This document shows positions 41,796 through 49,705 of a stretch of 52,759 nt of DNA, piece after piece (positions within the stretch are counted from its first letter, which is position 1; every line of letters begins with the position of its first letter). The DNA is from JADKHR01 sp041917295. GTDB taxonomy: Bacteria; Elusimicrobiota; Elusimicrobia; FEN-1173. The notes under the pieces are model-generated. The model searched no databases. It saw only the letters and a list, made by a program, of their open reading frames with translations, and had not been told where the DNA came from. A program made the position numbers and the translations under genes. The stretch is taken from NCBI GenBank assembly GCA_041917295.1, contig JAYRXX010000053.1:1-52759 (forward strand). The letters are read 5' to 3'.

Positions 41796-42268
41796 TGGCC
41801 GCGCAAAATAAAGGTGTTCCCTCTCCTCTTGGGAGAGGGCAGGGTGAGGGATCCGAGACGTTACGTTTAATGCTATTAGCCAGAGGCCTTCGTCAAACAT
41901 CAACGGATGCGGAGCGGAAAATGTGGGCGCTTCTTCGTGGGCGGCGTTTCTCTGGGTTTAAATTTCGTCGACAACAACCATTGGGGCCCTATATTGTTGA
42001 CTTCTTGTGTAAGGACAGAAGTTTAATTATTGAATTGGATGGGGGCCAACATCAGGAGCATGCCGACGCCGATGATATAAGAACGACCTTTTTTGAATCC
42101 CATGGGTTTCGGGTTCTCCGGTTTTGGAATCATGAATTCCTAAAAGAACCTCTTACGGTATTTGAATGCATATTGAAAGAAATTCAAAATCGACTCCCTC
42201 ACCCTGGCCCTCTCCCAAGAGGAGAGGGGAAAAAACCGGGATTGTTTTCAGGAGGGGGATTGGCATGA
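41795..42268 (+). CDS. DUF559 (VSR-like) endonuclease-fold protein
   Basis: The 157-residue frame has a DUF559 core: ARGLRQTSTDAERKMWALLR, FSGFKFRRQQPLGPYIVDFLC, IIELDGGQH and FFESHGFRVLRFWNHEFL. Asp in VDF, Glu/Asp in IELDG and His are the expected PD-(D/E)xK/VSR-type catalytic positions. Both ends of the frame are translated from the palindromic repeats: residues 8-19 (VPSPLGRGQGEG) and about 133-146 (LPHPGPLPRGEGKK). It sits between the DUF58 gene and the BatD-like gene, overlapping the latter by 4 nt. The true start may be further in. Predicted DNA nuclease; substrate unknown. Confidence 0.85.
   Translation: MAAQNKGVPSPLGRGQGEGSETLRLMLLARGLRQTSTDAERKMWALLRGRRFSGFKFRRQQPLGPYIVDFLCKDRSLIIELDGGQHQEHADADDIRTTFFESHGFRVLRFWNHEFLKEPLTVFECILKEIQNRLPHPGPLPRGEGKKPGLFSGGGLA
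41817..41854 (-). repeat. Left inverted repeat of the DUF559 unit
   Basis: CCCTCTCCTCTTGGGAGAGGGCAGGGTGAGGGA is the reverse complement, but for one base, of the repeat at 42193-42233. Each repeat is also internally palindromic (CTCTCC...GGAGAG type). Confidence 0.85.
42193..42233 (+). repeat. Right inverted repeat of the DUF559 unit
   Basis: It begins ACTCCCTCACCCTGGCCCTC and continues TCCCAAGAGGAGAGGGGAAAA. With the left copy it bounds a unit of about 415 nt containing only the DUF559 gene. Confidence 0.85.
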
Positions 42269-43233
42269 AGGTCTTTTTTGCCGTATTGTTTCTGGCGGCC
42301 TCGGCGGGGGCGACGGTTCGGTTGGAGACTTCTTTGGAGCCCCGGGAAGCCACGGTGGGGGATCCTTTGGTTCTTCAAATTAAGGCGGCGTGCGAGACCC
42401 CAGGGGAATGTCGGCTGGATCTGGGGTCCGCTGTTGGACCGTTTGAAGTGGTTCAAGTCTCCACCGGGATCAACCAGCCGAACGGCCGGTTGGTGGAACG
42501 GGAATTTAAAATCACCCTCGCCCTGTTTGACGTGGGGGTGTCCACTTTGCCTGCCATCACGGTGAATTGCCTTGAAAAAGACCGGGCCGTGTCGGCCACA
42601 ACTCCGGAAATCCCCGTGACCATCAAAAGCGTTTTGACGGCCGAATCCAAAGACATTCGGGGCCTGAAAGGCCGTCTAAAAAAAGTGATGAACCGACCCG
42701 TGGTGTTCGCCTTAGCGGCGGTGTTGGCGCTCATTGCGGGCGTGATTGCCTGGTTTAAGTTTCGTCCCGGTAAAAAGGGGCGAACGCCCCCCGGGCCGCC
42801 CCCCGTGGCGCCCCATGTGCGGGCCCTGGAAGAGTTGCGGGCACTGGAAGAGGATTTATCGGTCCCCGCCAAGTTGTTTTACAGCCGGTTGACGGACATC
42901 TTAAGAGCTTATCTGGAAGGCGCTTTCAACGCCCCCGCCTTGGACCGCACCACGGCGGAAATTTTTGCTGAGCTGAAGGCGCTTTCCATTACAACGGATC
43001 AGCGGCTCGGGCTTCGTACCGTTTTGGAAGATGGGGATTTGGCCAAGTTTGCAAAACTGGAGCCCACGGAAGAAGAGCGGTTAACGGATTTTCAGCGGGT
43101 GCGGGATTTTGTGTTGGCCACCAAACCAGATGAAAACAGTATGTCCCAGAAGGGAACAACTCAGATCCCTCATCCGGCCCTTCGGGCCACCTTCCCCCAA
43201 GAGGGGAAGGGAAAAAACAATTTTCCGACATGA
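42265..43233 (+). CDS. BatD-like/DUF4381-like membrane protein of the bat operon
   Basis: The ATG at 42265 follows GGAGGGGG and starts a signal peptide (MKVFFAVLFLAASAGAT). The periplasmic part (about 18-130) resembles the Ig-like strands of BatD (LEPREATVGDPLVLQIKA, FDVGVSTLPAITV). One transmembrane helix follows (PVVFALAAVLALIAGVIAWF) and then a cytoplasmic helical region (AKLFYSRLTDILRAYLEGAFNAP), as in proteins usually encoded before BatA. The last 22 residues (about IPHPALRATFPQEGKGKNN) are read from a palindromic repeat, so the natural C-terminus was altered. 4-nt overlap with both neighbours. Confidence 0.75.
   Translation: MKVFFAVLFLAASAGATVRLETSLEPREATVGDPLVLQIKAACETPGECRLDLGSAVGPFEVVQVSTGINQPNGRLVEREFKITLALFDVGVSTLPAITVNCLEKDRAVSATTPEIPVTIKSVLTAESKDIRGLKGRLKKVMNRPVVFALAAVLALIAGVIAWFKFRPGKKGRTPPGPPPVAPHVRALEELRALEEDLSVPAKLFYSRLTDILRAYLEGAFNAPALDRTTAEIFAELKALSITTDQRLGLRTVLEDGDLAKFAKLEPTEEERLTDFQRVRDFVLATKPDENSMSQKGTTQIPHPALRATFPQEGKGKNNFPT
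43164..43215 (+). repeat. Dispersed palindromic repeat at the 3' end of the BatD-like gene
   Basis: TCCCTCATCCGGCCCTTCGG then GCCACCTTCCCCCAAGAGGGGAAGGG. It lies inside the coding sequence, just before the stop, in frame. Confidence 0.85.
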
Positions 43234-44222
43234 CGTTCGCCCATCCTCACCTTTTGTGGTTGTTGGGTTTGTTGCCGGTGATCGCTTTTTACGATTACCG
43301 GTGGGGGTTTTTGGCCCGGGCCAAGGTCACCTTTTCCCATTTGGGCTTGTTGGGCCAATCGTCGGTCAAACGGCCCGTGGACCACGGCGTTCGGTCGGCG
43401 TTGCGGATCGGGGCTTTGGGCCTTCTCATTGTCGCTTGGGCTCGGCCTCAAGAAGGGCAAGAACGCCGGGAAGTGACCTCTCCGGCCACGGACATCGTTT
43501 TGGTGTTGGACCTCTCTGACAGCATGCGCAGTTTGGATTTTAAACCGCGAAACCGGTTTCAAGCGGCGGTGGAAGTGTTGCGCCAATTTATCCAGGATCG
43601 GCCGGACGACCGGTTGGGGTTGGTGCTGTTTGCGCGCTACGCGTTCACCCAATGTCCGTTGACGTTGGACCACGGCGCCCTGTTGGGGTTTTTGGACAAC
43701 GTTCAAATCGGCCTTATTGAACAAGACCGCACGGCCATCGGGTCGGCCATTGCCACGGCGGTGGCGCGCTTAAAAGGAAGCGAGGCGAAATCCAAATTAA
43801 TTGTGCTTCTCACCGACGGGCGCAGTAATTTCGGCGATGTGGATCCCGTGACGGCGGCCAAAGCCGCGGCCGCGTTCGGCATCAAAATTTACGCCGTGGG
43901 CGCGGGAGCGCCCGGCGGGGGAATGATCGAAATCAACGATCCCCTGTTTGGCAAACGGATCGTTAAAATGCCGGAAAACGAATTGGACGAGGCCACCCTA
44001 CAGCAGGTGGCAAAAATCACCGGCGGAACCTATTTTCGCGCCACGGATTTTGAGAGTCTCAAACGCATTTACAAAGAGATCGACCAGCTGGAAAAAACCG
44101 ACGTCCAAGTGGAAACCTACGCCGACTACACCGACAAGCACATGCCCTTTTTGTGGCTGGCGTTTTTCCTGGTGGGGTTGGAAAACCTGCTGGCGTTGAC
44201 CCTCTGGAGGCGCGTGCCGTGA
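43230..44222 (+). CDS. batA: BatA-like VWA-domain membrane protein
   Basis: This 330-residue protein has an N-terminal hydrophobic segment (HLLWLLGLLPVIAFY), a second helix (LRIGALGLLIVAWARPQ), then a VWA domain: DIVLVLDLSDSMRSLDF (MIDAS DxSxS), GLVLFARYAFTQCPLT, RTAIGSAIATA and LIVLLTDGRSNFGD. A C-terminal helix (PFLWLAFFLVGLENLLALTLW) anchors it. This is the standard BatA layout. Coupled by 4-nt overlaps on both sides. Bat proteins support oxidative or envelope stress tolerance in spirochaetes and Bacteroidetes. Confidence 0.9.
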   Translation: MTFAHPHLLWLLGLLPVIAFYDYRWGFLARAKVTFSHLGLLGQSSVKRPVDHGVRSALRIGALGLLIVAWARPQEGQERREVTSPATDIVLVLDLSDSMRSLDFKPRNRFQAAVEVLRQFIQDRPDDRLGLVLFARYAFTQCPLTLDHGALLGFLDNVQIGLIEQDRTAIGSAIATAVARLKGSEAKSKLIVLLTDGRSNFGDVDPVTAAKAAAAFGIKIYAVGAGAPGGGMIEINDPLFGKRIVKMPENELDEATLQQVAKITGGTYFRATDFESLKRIYKEIDQLEKTDVQVETYADYTDKHMPFLWLAFFLVGLENLLALTLWRRVP

Positions 44223-45808
44223 CGTGGACTTATCCCGTGGCGTTTTGGTTTTTGGCCGTTCCGGTGGTTTTGTTAATCTTGACGGCGGCGTGGTTTCGAT
44301 GGAAAAAACGTCTGCTGGCCGAGTCCGGCGACCCGGCCGTGATGTACCGCCTCTTCGACAACAAAACCCCACGCCAGCAGGCCGTTAAAGCCATTCTGCT
44401 CTTTTTGGGGTTAAGCCTGTTGGTGCTGGCCCTCGCGGGGCCCCGCTGGGGACAACAGTTTCAGGAAGTTCACCGCCGCGGCGTGGACGTGATCATCGCC
44501 ATGGACGTTTCCGCCAGCATGTTGGCCGAGGACGTCAAACCCAACCGCCTGACCCAAGCCAAACGGGAACTGGGCCTTTTGATCGGAAGTTTGGAAGGCG
44601 ATCGGGTGGGTCTTGTGGCCTTTGCGGGAACCGCCTTTTTGCAGTGCCCGTTAACCCTGGACTACGGCGCGGCCCGGTCGCTGTTGGACCTTTTGGGCCC
44701 GGACTTGGTTCCCAAACCGGGCACCAACTTGGCCGACGCCATCAATACGTCTTTGGACGCGTTTCCAAAAGGCGGGGGGAAACACCGGGCTTTGGTGCTG
44801 TTAACCGACGGAGAAGACCATTCCGGCCGGCTGGACGCGGCCGTGGACCGGGCCGCCCAAGAGGGCGTGCGGGTGTTTGCCATCGGGTTCGGCAACCCCG
44901 CGGGCGAAATTATTCCGATCCGCGACGAAAACGGAAACGTGACCGGTTACAAAAAAGACAAAGACGGGCAAACCGTCCTTTCCAAATTGGACGAAACCGC
45001 CCTGCAAAAAATGGCCGCCAAAACCCGCGGCGCTTATTTTCCGTCGTCCCAGGGCGAAGTGGAGGTAACCAAAATCCTCGAAGAAATCGGTCGCATGGAA
45101 AAAAAAGATTTGGACAGCAAGGTGTATGGGCAGGGCGAAAATCATTACCGCTGGCCCTTGGGGTTGGCGATCCTTCTGCTGTTGTTTGAATTTCTTTGGC
45201 CGGAAGTGCGCGGACACTGGCGTGGGTTGTTGCGCGGAGCGCGGGGGGGACGTTTGTTGGCGGGAGTGGGGGTGATGATTGCGTTCATTTCCGGCCAGGC
45301 GCAGGCGTTGGGGCGGTACCCGCGGTCGAGCGAGTTGGCGCCGTTGGTTCAGAAAAGTCCCGGGAACCCCGAAGCCCAATTTAATTTGGCCCACGCCCTT
45401 TACATCGAACAAAGTTACGCGGCCGCGGCCGAAGCATACGAAAAAACCGCCGCCGCGGTGACCCATCCGCCCACCAAGTCGGCCGCCCTTTACAACGCGG
45501 GCAACGCCTATTACCGTCAAGGCAAATTGGAAGAGGCCATAAAAAAATACAAAGAGGCCCTCCGTCTCACGCCGTCGGATCCGGACGCCAAACACAATTT
45601 GGAAATGGCGAAAAAATTGGACAAGATGCAAAAGGATCAGCAAAAACAGCCGGGTCAACCCAAAGAAGATAAAAAACAGCCGAAACCCGGCGAGATGTCG
45701 AAAGAAGACGCGCAACGGTTGTTGGAAGCCATGGCGCAGGAAGAAAAAAATGCCCAGGAAAAGGCGGGGAAGAAAAAACAAGAACCGCCCGCGGGCGAGG
45801 ATTGGTAG
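44219..45808 (+). CDS. batB: BatB-BatC fusion: VWA domain plus TPR region
   Basis: The GTG at 44219 overlaps the batA stop (GTGA). The product of about 529 residues has two N-terminal helices, a VWA domain (GVDVIIAMDVSASMLAEDVKP, GLVAFAGTAFLQCPLT, GTNLADAI, LVLLTDGEDHSG), a transmembrane segment (YRWPLGLAILLLLFEFLW) and another (LLAGVGVMIAFISGQAQA). After this come TPR repeats (AQFNLAHALYIEQSYAAAAEAYEK, YNAGNAYYRQGKLEEAIKKYKEALRL), as in separate BatC proteins. The C-terminus is Lys/Gln/Pro-rich and disordered. Fusion of BatB and BatC functions in one chain is known in some phyla. Confidence 0.88.
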   Translation: MTWTYPVAFWFLAVPVVLLILTAAWFRWKKRLLAESGDPAVMYRLFDNKTPRQQAVKAILLFLGLSLLVLALAGPRWGQQFQEVHRRGVDVIIAMDVSASMLAEDVKPNRLTQAKRELGLLIGSLEGDRVGLVAFAGTAFLQCPLTLDYGAARSLLDLLGPDLVPKPGTNLADAINTSLDAFPKGGGKHRALVLLTDGEDHSGRLDAAVDRAAQEGVRVFAIGFGNPAGEIIPIRDENGNVTGYKKDKDGQTVLSKLDETALQKMAAKTRGAYFPSSQGEVEVTKILEEIGRMEKKDLDSKVYGQGENHYRWPLGLAILLLLFEFLWPEVRGHWRGLLRGARGGRLLAGVGVMIAFISGQAQALGRYPRSSELAPLVQKSPGNPEAQFNLAHALYIEQSYAAAAEAYEKTAAAVTHPPTKSAALYNAGNAYYRQGKLEEAIKKYKEALRLTPSDPDAKHNLEMAKKLDKMQKDQQKQPGQPKEDKKQPKPGEMSKEDAQRLLEAMAQEEKNAQEKAGKKKQEPPAGEDW

Positions 45809-45826
45809 AATAGGGGTAACCGCTCA

Positions 45827-45978
45827 AATCCCTCATCCGCCCCTTCGGGGGTTGCGTGTGCCAGTGGCACACGTTTGCAACGGGCCGAATAGGCCCCGGG
45901 CCCGAAGGGCCTTCCCCCAAGAGGGGAAGGAAAACAATGAATTTCCCTCTCCTCTCGGGAGAGGGCAGGGTGAGGGAC
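45827..45978 (+). repeat. Two facing palindromic repeats between batB and batD
   Basis: A long-form copy (45827-45931) starts TCCCTCATCCGCCCCTTCGG and ends AAGAGGGGAAGG. It contains extra hairpins GTGTGCCAGTGGCACAC and GGGCCCGAAGGGCC. An inverted short-form copy follows (45941-45978, CCCTCTCCTCTCGGGAGAGG...). Together they replace the tight spacing seen elsewhere in the operon. Confidence 0.8.
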
Positions 45979-46037
45979 CTGCGTAGTTATCAAAGGCGAT
46001 TAATAAGGATTCGACACGGGGGCGTGAGGTGATGGGG

Positions 46038-47813
46038 ATGATGTCGTTGTTGGGGCGATGGGGGAAAGGGGTTGTGATAACGGCTGCCGTTATGGCGGCT
46101 GTTGCCCCGTTATGCCAAGCGGCGGATTTTACCTTGACGGCGGAGGTGGATCGCACCACGTTGTCCATGAACGACACGCTTACGCTTCAACTGACCTTGG
46201 CGGGGGGGCGGGTGAACGCGTCCCAGCCCGCGCTGAGCGACTTGCCCGGGTTTCGCGCCACGTTCGCGGGTCAGAGCCAAAACATCAGTTACGTTAACGG
46301 CACCGTGACCAGCCAGGTCACCTATTCGTTTGCCTTAGCTCCCCAATCGCCGGGGGACCACGTGATCCCGGCCATCTCCATGGTCGTGGACGGAAAAACC
46401 CTGACCACCGCGCCCATTGCGGTAAAAGTTTTGCCGGGAACCGCCGCGGTGACCGCGCCGTCGGCGGGCGATCGATCGGCGCGCGCGGCCCGCGCCGGGC
46501 GGAACCTGTTTGTGACCACGTCCCTCGACAAAAACAGCGGCGTGGTGGGGGAACAGCGGACCTTGACGTTTAAATTTTACAGCCGAGCGCCGTTGTTGTC
46601 CCAACCCAGCTACCATCCACCGGACACCACGGGCTTTTTGAGCGAAGATTTGCCTCCGCAAAAGTCGTATGTGTCCACCGTCGACGGGCTTCGTTACCAA
46701 GTGGTGGAACTGAACACGGCGTTGTTCCCAACCAGTTCCGGCAAGTTCACCATCGGACCGGCGTCGTTGGACTGCAACGTGCAGGATTTTCAAGATCCGT
46801 TTGGGGACCAATTTTTTCAACAATTTTTTAACCGGGGCAAAACCGTGACCCTGCGCAGTGATCCCATCACGGTTACCGTTCGACCGGTGCCCAGCGAGGG
46901 GCGGCCGGCGTCGTTTCGCGGCGACGTGGGCCGATACCAGATCAGCGCTTCCTTCGATAAAAAAAGCGCCCGCGTGCACGAACCCGTGACGCTCACCGTC
47001 ACCGTCTCGGGAGAGGGCAACATCAAGTCTTTGTCGGCCCCGCCTTTGCCGGACGTCAGCGAGTTCAAAACTTACGAGACGCTTTCCAGCCTCAACATCG
47101 AAAAAAAAGACGGGCGGTTGCGCGGGTCCAAAGTGTTCACGACCGTCCTGAAACCCGAAGTGTCGGGAACCTTGTCGTTTCCGTCCATCCCCCTTTCCTA
47201 TTTTGATCCCGGCTTAAACGCCTTTAAAACCGTGACCACCAAACCCCTTTCACTTTCCGTATCGCCGGCGGACACCGCCGGGGGGGGAACCACGGGGGTG
47301 TCTTACGTGACCGCCCCGGAGGGGCTGAAAGAAATCGGGCGGGACATCCGATTCATCAAAACCCGCGGAACCCTGCGCTCTCAAAATCCGCCTGTTCAAG
47401 AACGGCCGTGGTTTCCTTACGCGCAAGCGGTGCCGGCGGTGTTGTTCGTTTTGTTGTGGGCGGGGCGGGCGTTTGGGTCCGCGGGGCTTAAACGGTTGTC
47501 CCCATCGGCCGCGCGGAAAGCCTTGGGCGCGATCAAACGGGAAAAAGCCCGGGGGTCTCCCTCGGTGGAAATGCTTCACCGAATTTTCTTGGACTACGCC
47601 GCCGCCGTTGTCGCGGCCAATCCCCAAAGTTTGACGTCGGAACGGATCGTTTCCATTCTGTCGGCCCGCGGCCATTCGGCCGCGTTATTGAAAGAGAGCA
47701 ATGACTTGTGGGAGGAGTTCGATCGGTCGCGTTATTCTTCCGCGTTGTCGGAAAACGCCGTCGTTTTGGCGGACCGGTTGGCCCAATGGATTCGGGGCGT
47801 GGAAAAACGATGA
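46038..47813 (+). CDS. batD: BatD-like oxygen-tolerance protein
   Basis: Several starts are in frame (GTG 46029, ATG 46032, 46038 and 46041); GAGG at 46026-46029 favours 46038. The product of about 591 residues has a signal peptide (GVVITAAVMAAVAPLCQA) and a series of Ig-like domains: VDRTTLSMNDTLTLQLTLAGG, TVTSQVTYSFALAPQSPGDHVIP, then KSARVHEPVTLTVTVSGEGN, typical of BatD. A transmembrane helix follows near residue 480 (PYAQAVPAVLFVLLWAGRAFG) with a cytoplasmic helical tail. The stop overlaps batE by 4 nt. Confidence 0.87.
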   Translation: MMSLLGRWGKGVVITAAVMAAVAPLCQAADFTLTAEVDRTTLSMNDTLTLQLTLAGGRVNASQPALSDLPGFRATFAGQSQNISYVNGTVTSQVTYSFALAPQSPGDHVIPAISMVVDGKTLTTAPIAVKVLPGTAAVTAPSAGDRSARAARAGRNLFVTTSLDKNSGVVGEQRTLTFKFYSRAPLLSQPSYHPPDTTGFLSEDLPPQKSYVSTVDGLRYQVVELNTALFPTSSGKFTIGPASLDCNVQDFQDPFGDQFFQQFFNRGKTVTLRSDPITVTVRPVPSEGRPASFRGDVGRYQISASFDKKSARVHEPVTLTVTVSGEGNIKSLSAPPLPDVSEFKTYETLSSLNIEKKDGRLRGSKVFTTVLKPEVSGTLSFPSIPLSYFDPGLNAFKTVTTKPLSLSVSPADTAGGGTTGVSYVTAPEGLKEIGRDIRFIKTRGTLRSQNPPVQERPWFPYAQAVPAVLFVLLWAGRAFGSAGLKRLSPSAARKALGAIKREKARGSPSVEMLHRIFLDYAAAVVAANPQSLTSERIVSILSARGHSAALLKESNDLWEEFDRSRYSSALSENAVVLADRLAQWIRGVEKR

Positions 47814-48532
47814 AACGGGCGCTGATGGTGGGTTGGTTCGTTATTTTTTCGGCCGTCGTGCGGGGAGCCGACCTATTTGAGTTGGGCAACGCCGCGTATC
47901 AAGCCGGCGATTACAAAACCGCTCAAGGCCATTACGAGGCGCTGGTTGCCGAAGGGCGCGGCGGGGCGGCTCTTTATTACAATTTGGGGAACGTCTATTA
48001 CCGGTTGGGCCAAATGGGCCGCGCCCGGTTGTGGTATGAGCGGGCCCTCGACGCGGCTCCGCGCGACGAGGACGCGCGGTTTAACCGCGACCTGGTTCGT
48101 GAACGGGTGGGAGAAACTGAAACCGCCGGGGACGGCCTGGGGAGTTTGTCCGGAGCGGTGTGGGCCGCCGCCACCGCCGTCAATGTTTTGTTTTTTGGTT
48201 TGTTGGCGGTGGGGCTTTACCGGGAAGAGGAATGGATTTGGTGGGGACGGTGGGCCTTGGGCCTTTTGTGGGTGGGTGTGTTTGCCGCGGCCGTGGCGGC
48301 CCAGCGGCACGCGTCGGTGTCTTACGCGGTGGTTGTGGATGCCCGCGCCGAAGCCCGCACAGGTCCCAGCGCCCAAGAACAGGTGGGGTTTGTGGCTCCG
48401 GAAGGACACCGGGTGGTTCTGTTGGATACCCTCAACGACTGGGTCCAAATCGGCGTCCCGGCCAAAGGGTTGAAAGGGTGGGTGCCCACCAACTCCATCG
48501 AAACAGTTCGTTTGGATACGTTTCGGAATTGA
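47810..48532 (+). CDS. batE: BatE-like TPR/SH3 membrane protein
   Basis: The ATG at 47810 overlaps the batD stop. The 240-residue protein has a signal peptide (RALMVGWFVIFSAVVRGAD), TPR repeats (ELGNAAYQAGDYKTAQGHYEALV, ALYYNLGNVYYRLGQMGRARLWYERALDA) and two transmembrane helices (AVWAAATAVNVLFFGLLAVGLY, WALGLLWVGVFAAAVAAQ). A C-terminal SH3b-like domain follows (ARAEARTGPSAQEQVGFVAPEGHRV...WVQIGVPAKGLKGWVP). This is the usual BatE architecture and ends the operon. Confidence 0.87.
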   Translation: MKRALMVGWFVIFSAVVRGADLFELGNAAYQAGDYKTAQGHYEALVAEGRGGAALYYNLGNVYYRLGQMGRARLWYERALDAAPRDEDARFNRDLVRERVGETETAGDGLGSLSGAVWAAATAVNVLFFGLLAVGLYREEEWIWWGRWALGLLWVGVFAAAVAAQRHASVSYAVVVDARAEARTGPSAQEQVGFVAPEGHRVVLLDTLNDWVQIGVPAKGLKGWVPTNSIETVRLDTFRN

Positions 48533-48550
48533 TTTACAATTGAGGATTCC

Positions 48551-49696
48551 ATGACCATCGAAAAACCTATTTTGGACATCGCGGGCGAGGTGAAAGGGGT
48601 TTCGACTCCCTATTATCTCATCGACGAGGCGCGGCTGGTGCGCAATTTGGAAAAGATTCGGCGGGTGCGGGACCTCTCCGGCGCAAAGTCGGTGTTGGCC
48701 CTGAAATGCTTTTCCACCTGGTCGGTGTTCGACCTCATGAAACAATACATGGATGGCACCACGTCCAGTTCCCTTTACGAAGCGCGGTTGGGCGCCGAAA
48801 AGTTCGGCAAAGAAGTTCACGCCTACAGCGTCGCCTGGTCCCCCACCGAAATCGCGGCCGTTCGGCCGCTGGCCACAAAGATAATCTTTAACTCTGTGTC
48901 TCAGTTGGAGCGGTTTCTGCCGGCGGTTAAAGGATTGCCGGTGGGAATTCGGATAAACCCGGGGGTTAGTCATTCCCATTTCGATTTGGCTAATCCGGCA
49001 CGGCCCCATTCGCGGCTTGGGGAATCCCGTTTGGAGGCCATCCTTCCTTTCGCCTCCTCTTTGTCCGGGGCCATGTTTCACTGCAATTGCGAGAACGACG
49101 ATTTCGCCAGTTTTTCGCGCATCGTTGATCACATCGCCGACAAATTTGCGCCGCTCTTGGAAAAACTCGATTGGGTCAGTTTGGGAGGGGGAATTTATTT
49201 TACGAAAGACGGATATCCCTTGGAGGCGTTCGCTTCCAAATTGAAAGAGTTTTCTCGGCGGTTTGACGTTCAAGTGTATTTGGAGCCGGGAGAAACGGCC
49301 ATTACGCGGACCGGATTTTTGGTGACCAGCGTGTTGGACGTTGTGAACAACGGCATGGACGTGGCCATCGTGGACGCCGCGGTGGAAACCCACATGTTGG
49401 ATTTGTTGATCTACAACACGTCTGCTAAAATAGAGCCGGTTCCCGCGGGGCCCCACACGGTGATGGTGGCGGGACGAACTTGTTTGGCGGGGGACGTGTT
49501 TGGGACTTATTCGTTTCCCGAAAAACTGAACGTGGGCGACCGTGTGGCCTTTGCCGACGCGGCGGGCTATACGATGGTGAAAAAAAATTGGTTCAACGGC
49601 GTGGCCATGCCCGCCATCGTAGTTCGTCGGCTCGACGGCCGAGTGGACGTGGTGAAACAGTTTTCTTACGACGATTACGTCGCATCTCTCTCTTAG
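48551..49696 (+). CDS. nspC: Carboxynorspermidine decarboxylase
   Basis: This 381-residue PLP-dependent enzyme of the alanine-racemase-fold decarboxylases has the PLP-binding Lys in SVLALKCFSTW (Lys52). The GMTSSSLYE-like block is present as GTTSSSLYEARLG, with RINPGVSHSHFDLANPARPHSRLG and HCNCENDDFASF (substrate region) and LEPGETAITRTGFLV. The CLAGDVFGTYSF block supplies the C-terminal active-site Cys/Asp. It decarboxylates carboxynorspermidine/carboxyspermidine to the polyamine in the cytoplasm. It starts 19 nt after batE and 9 nt before the synthase gene, so the two enzymes form an operon. Confidence 0.93.
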   Translation: MTIEKPILDIAGEVKGVSTPYYLIDEARLVRNLEKIRRVRDLSGAKSVLALKCFSTWSVFDLMKQYMDGTTSSSLYEARLGAEKFGKEVHAYSVAWSPTEIAAVRPLATKIIFNSVSQLERFLPAVKGLPVGIRINPGVSHSHFDLANPARPHSRLGESRLEAILPFASSLSGAMFHCNCENDDFASFSRIVDHIADKFAPLLEKLDWVSLGGGIYFTKDGYPLEAFASKLKEFSRRFDVQVYLEPGETAITRTGFLVTSVLDVVNNGMDVAIVDAAVETHMLDLLIYNTSAKIEPVPAGPHTVMVAGRTCLAGDVFGTYSFPEKLNVGDRVAFADAAGYTMVKKNWFNGVAMPAIVVRRLDGRVDVVKQFSYDDYVASLS

Positions 49697-49705
49697 GAGA
49701 AAAAA

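Noticed and set aside
41817..42233. Target-site duplication around the DUF559 unit
   Set aside because: I looked for short direct repeats just outside the inverted repeats and found none that is convincing.
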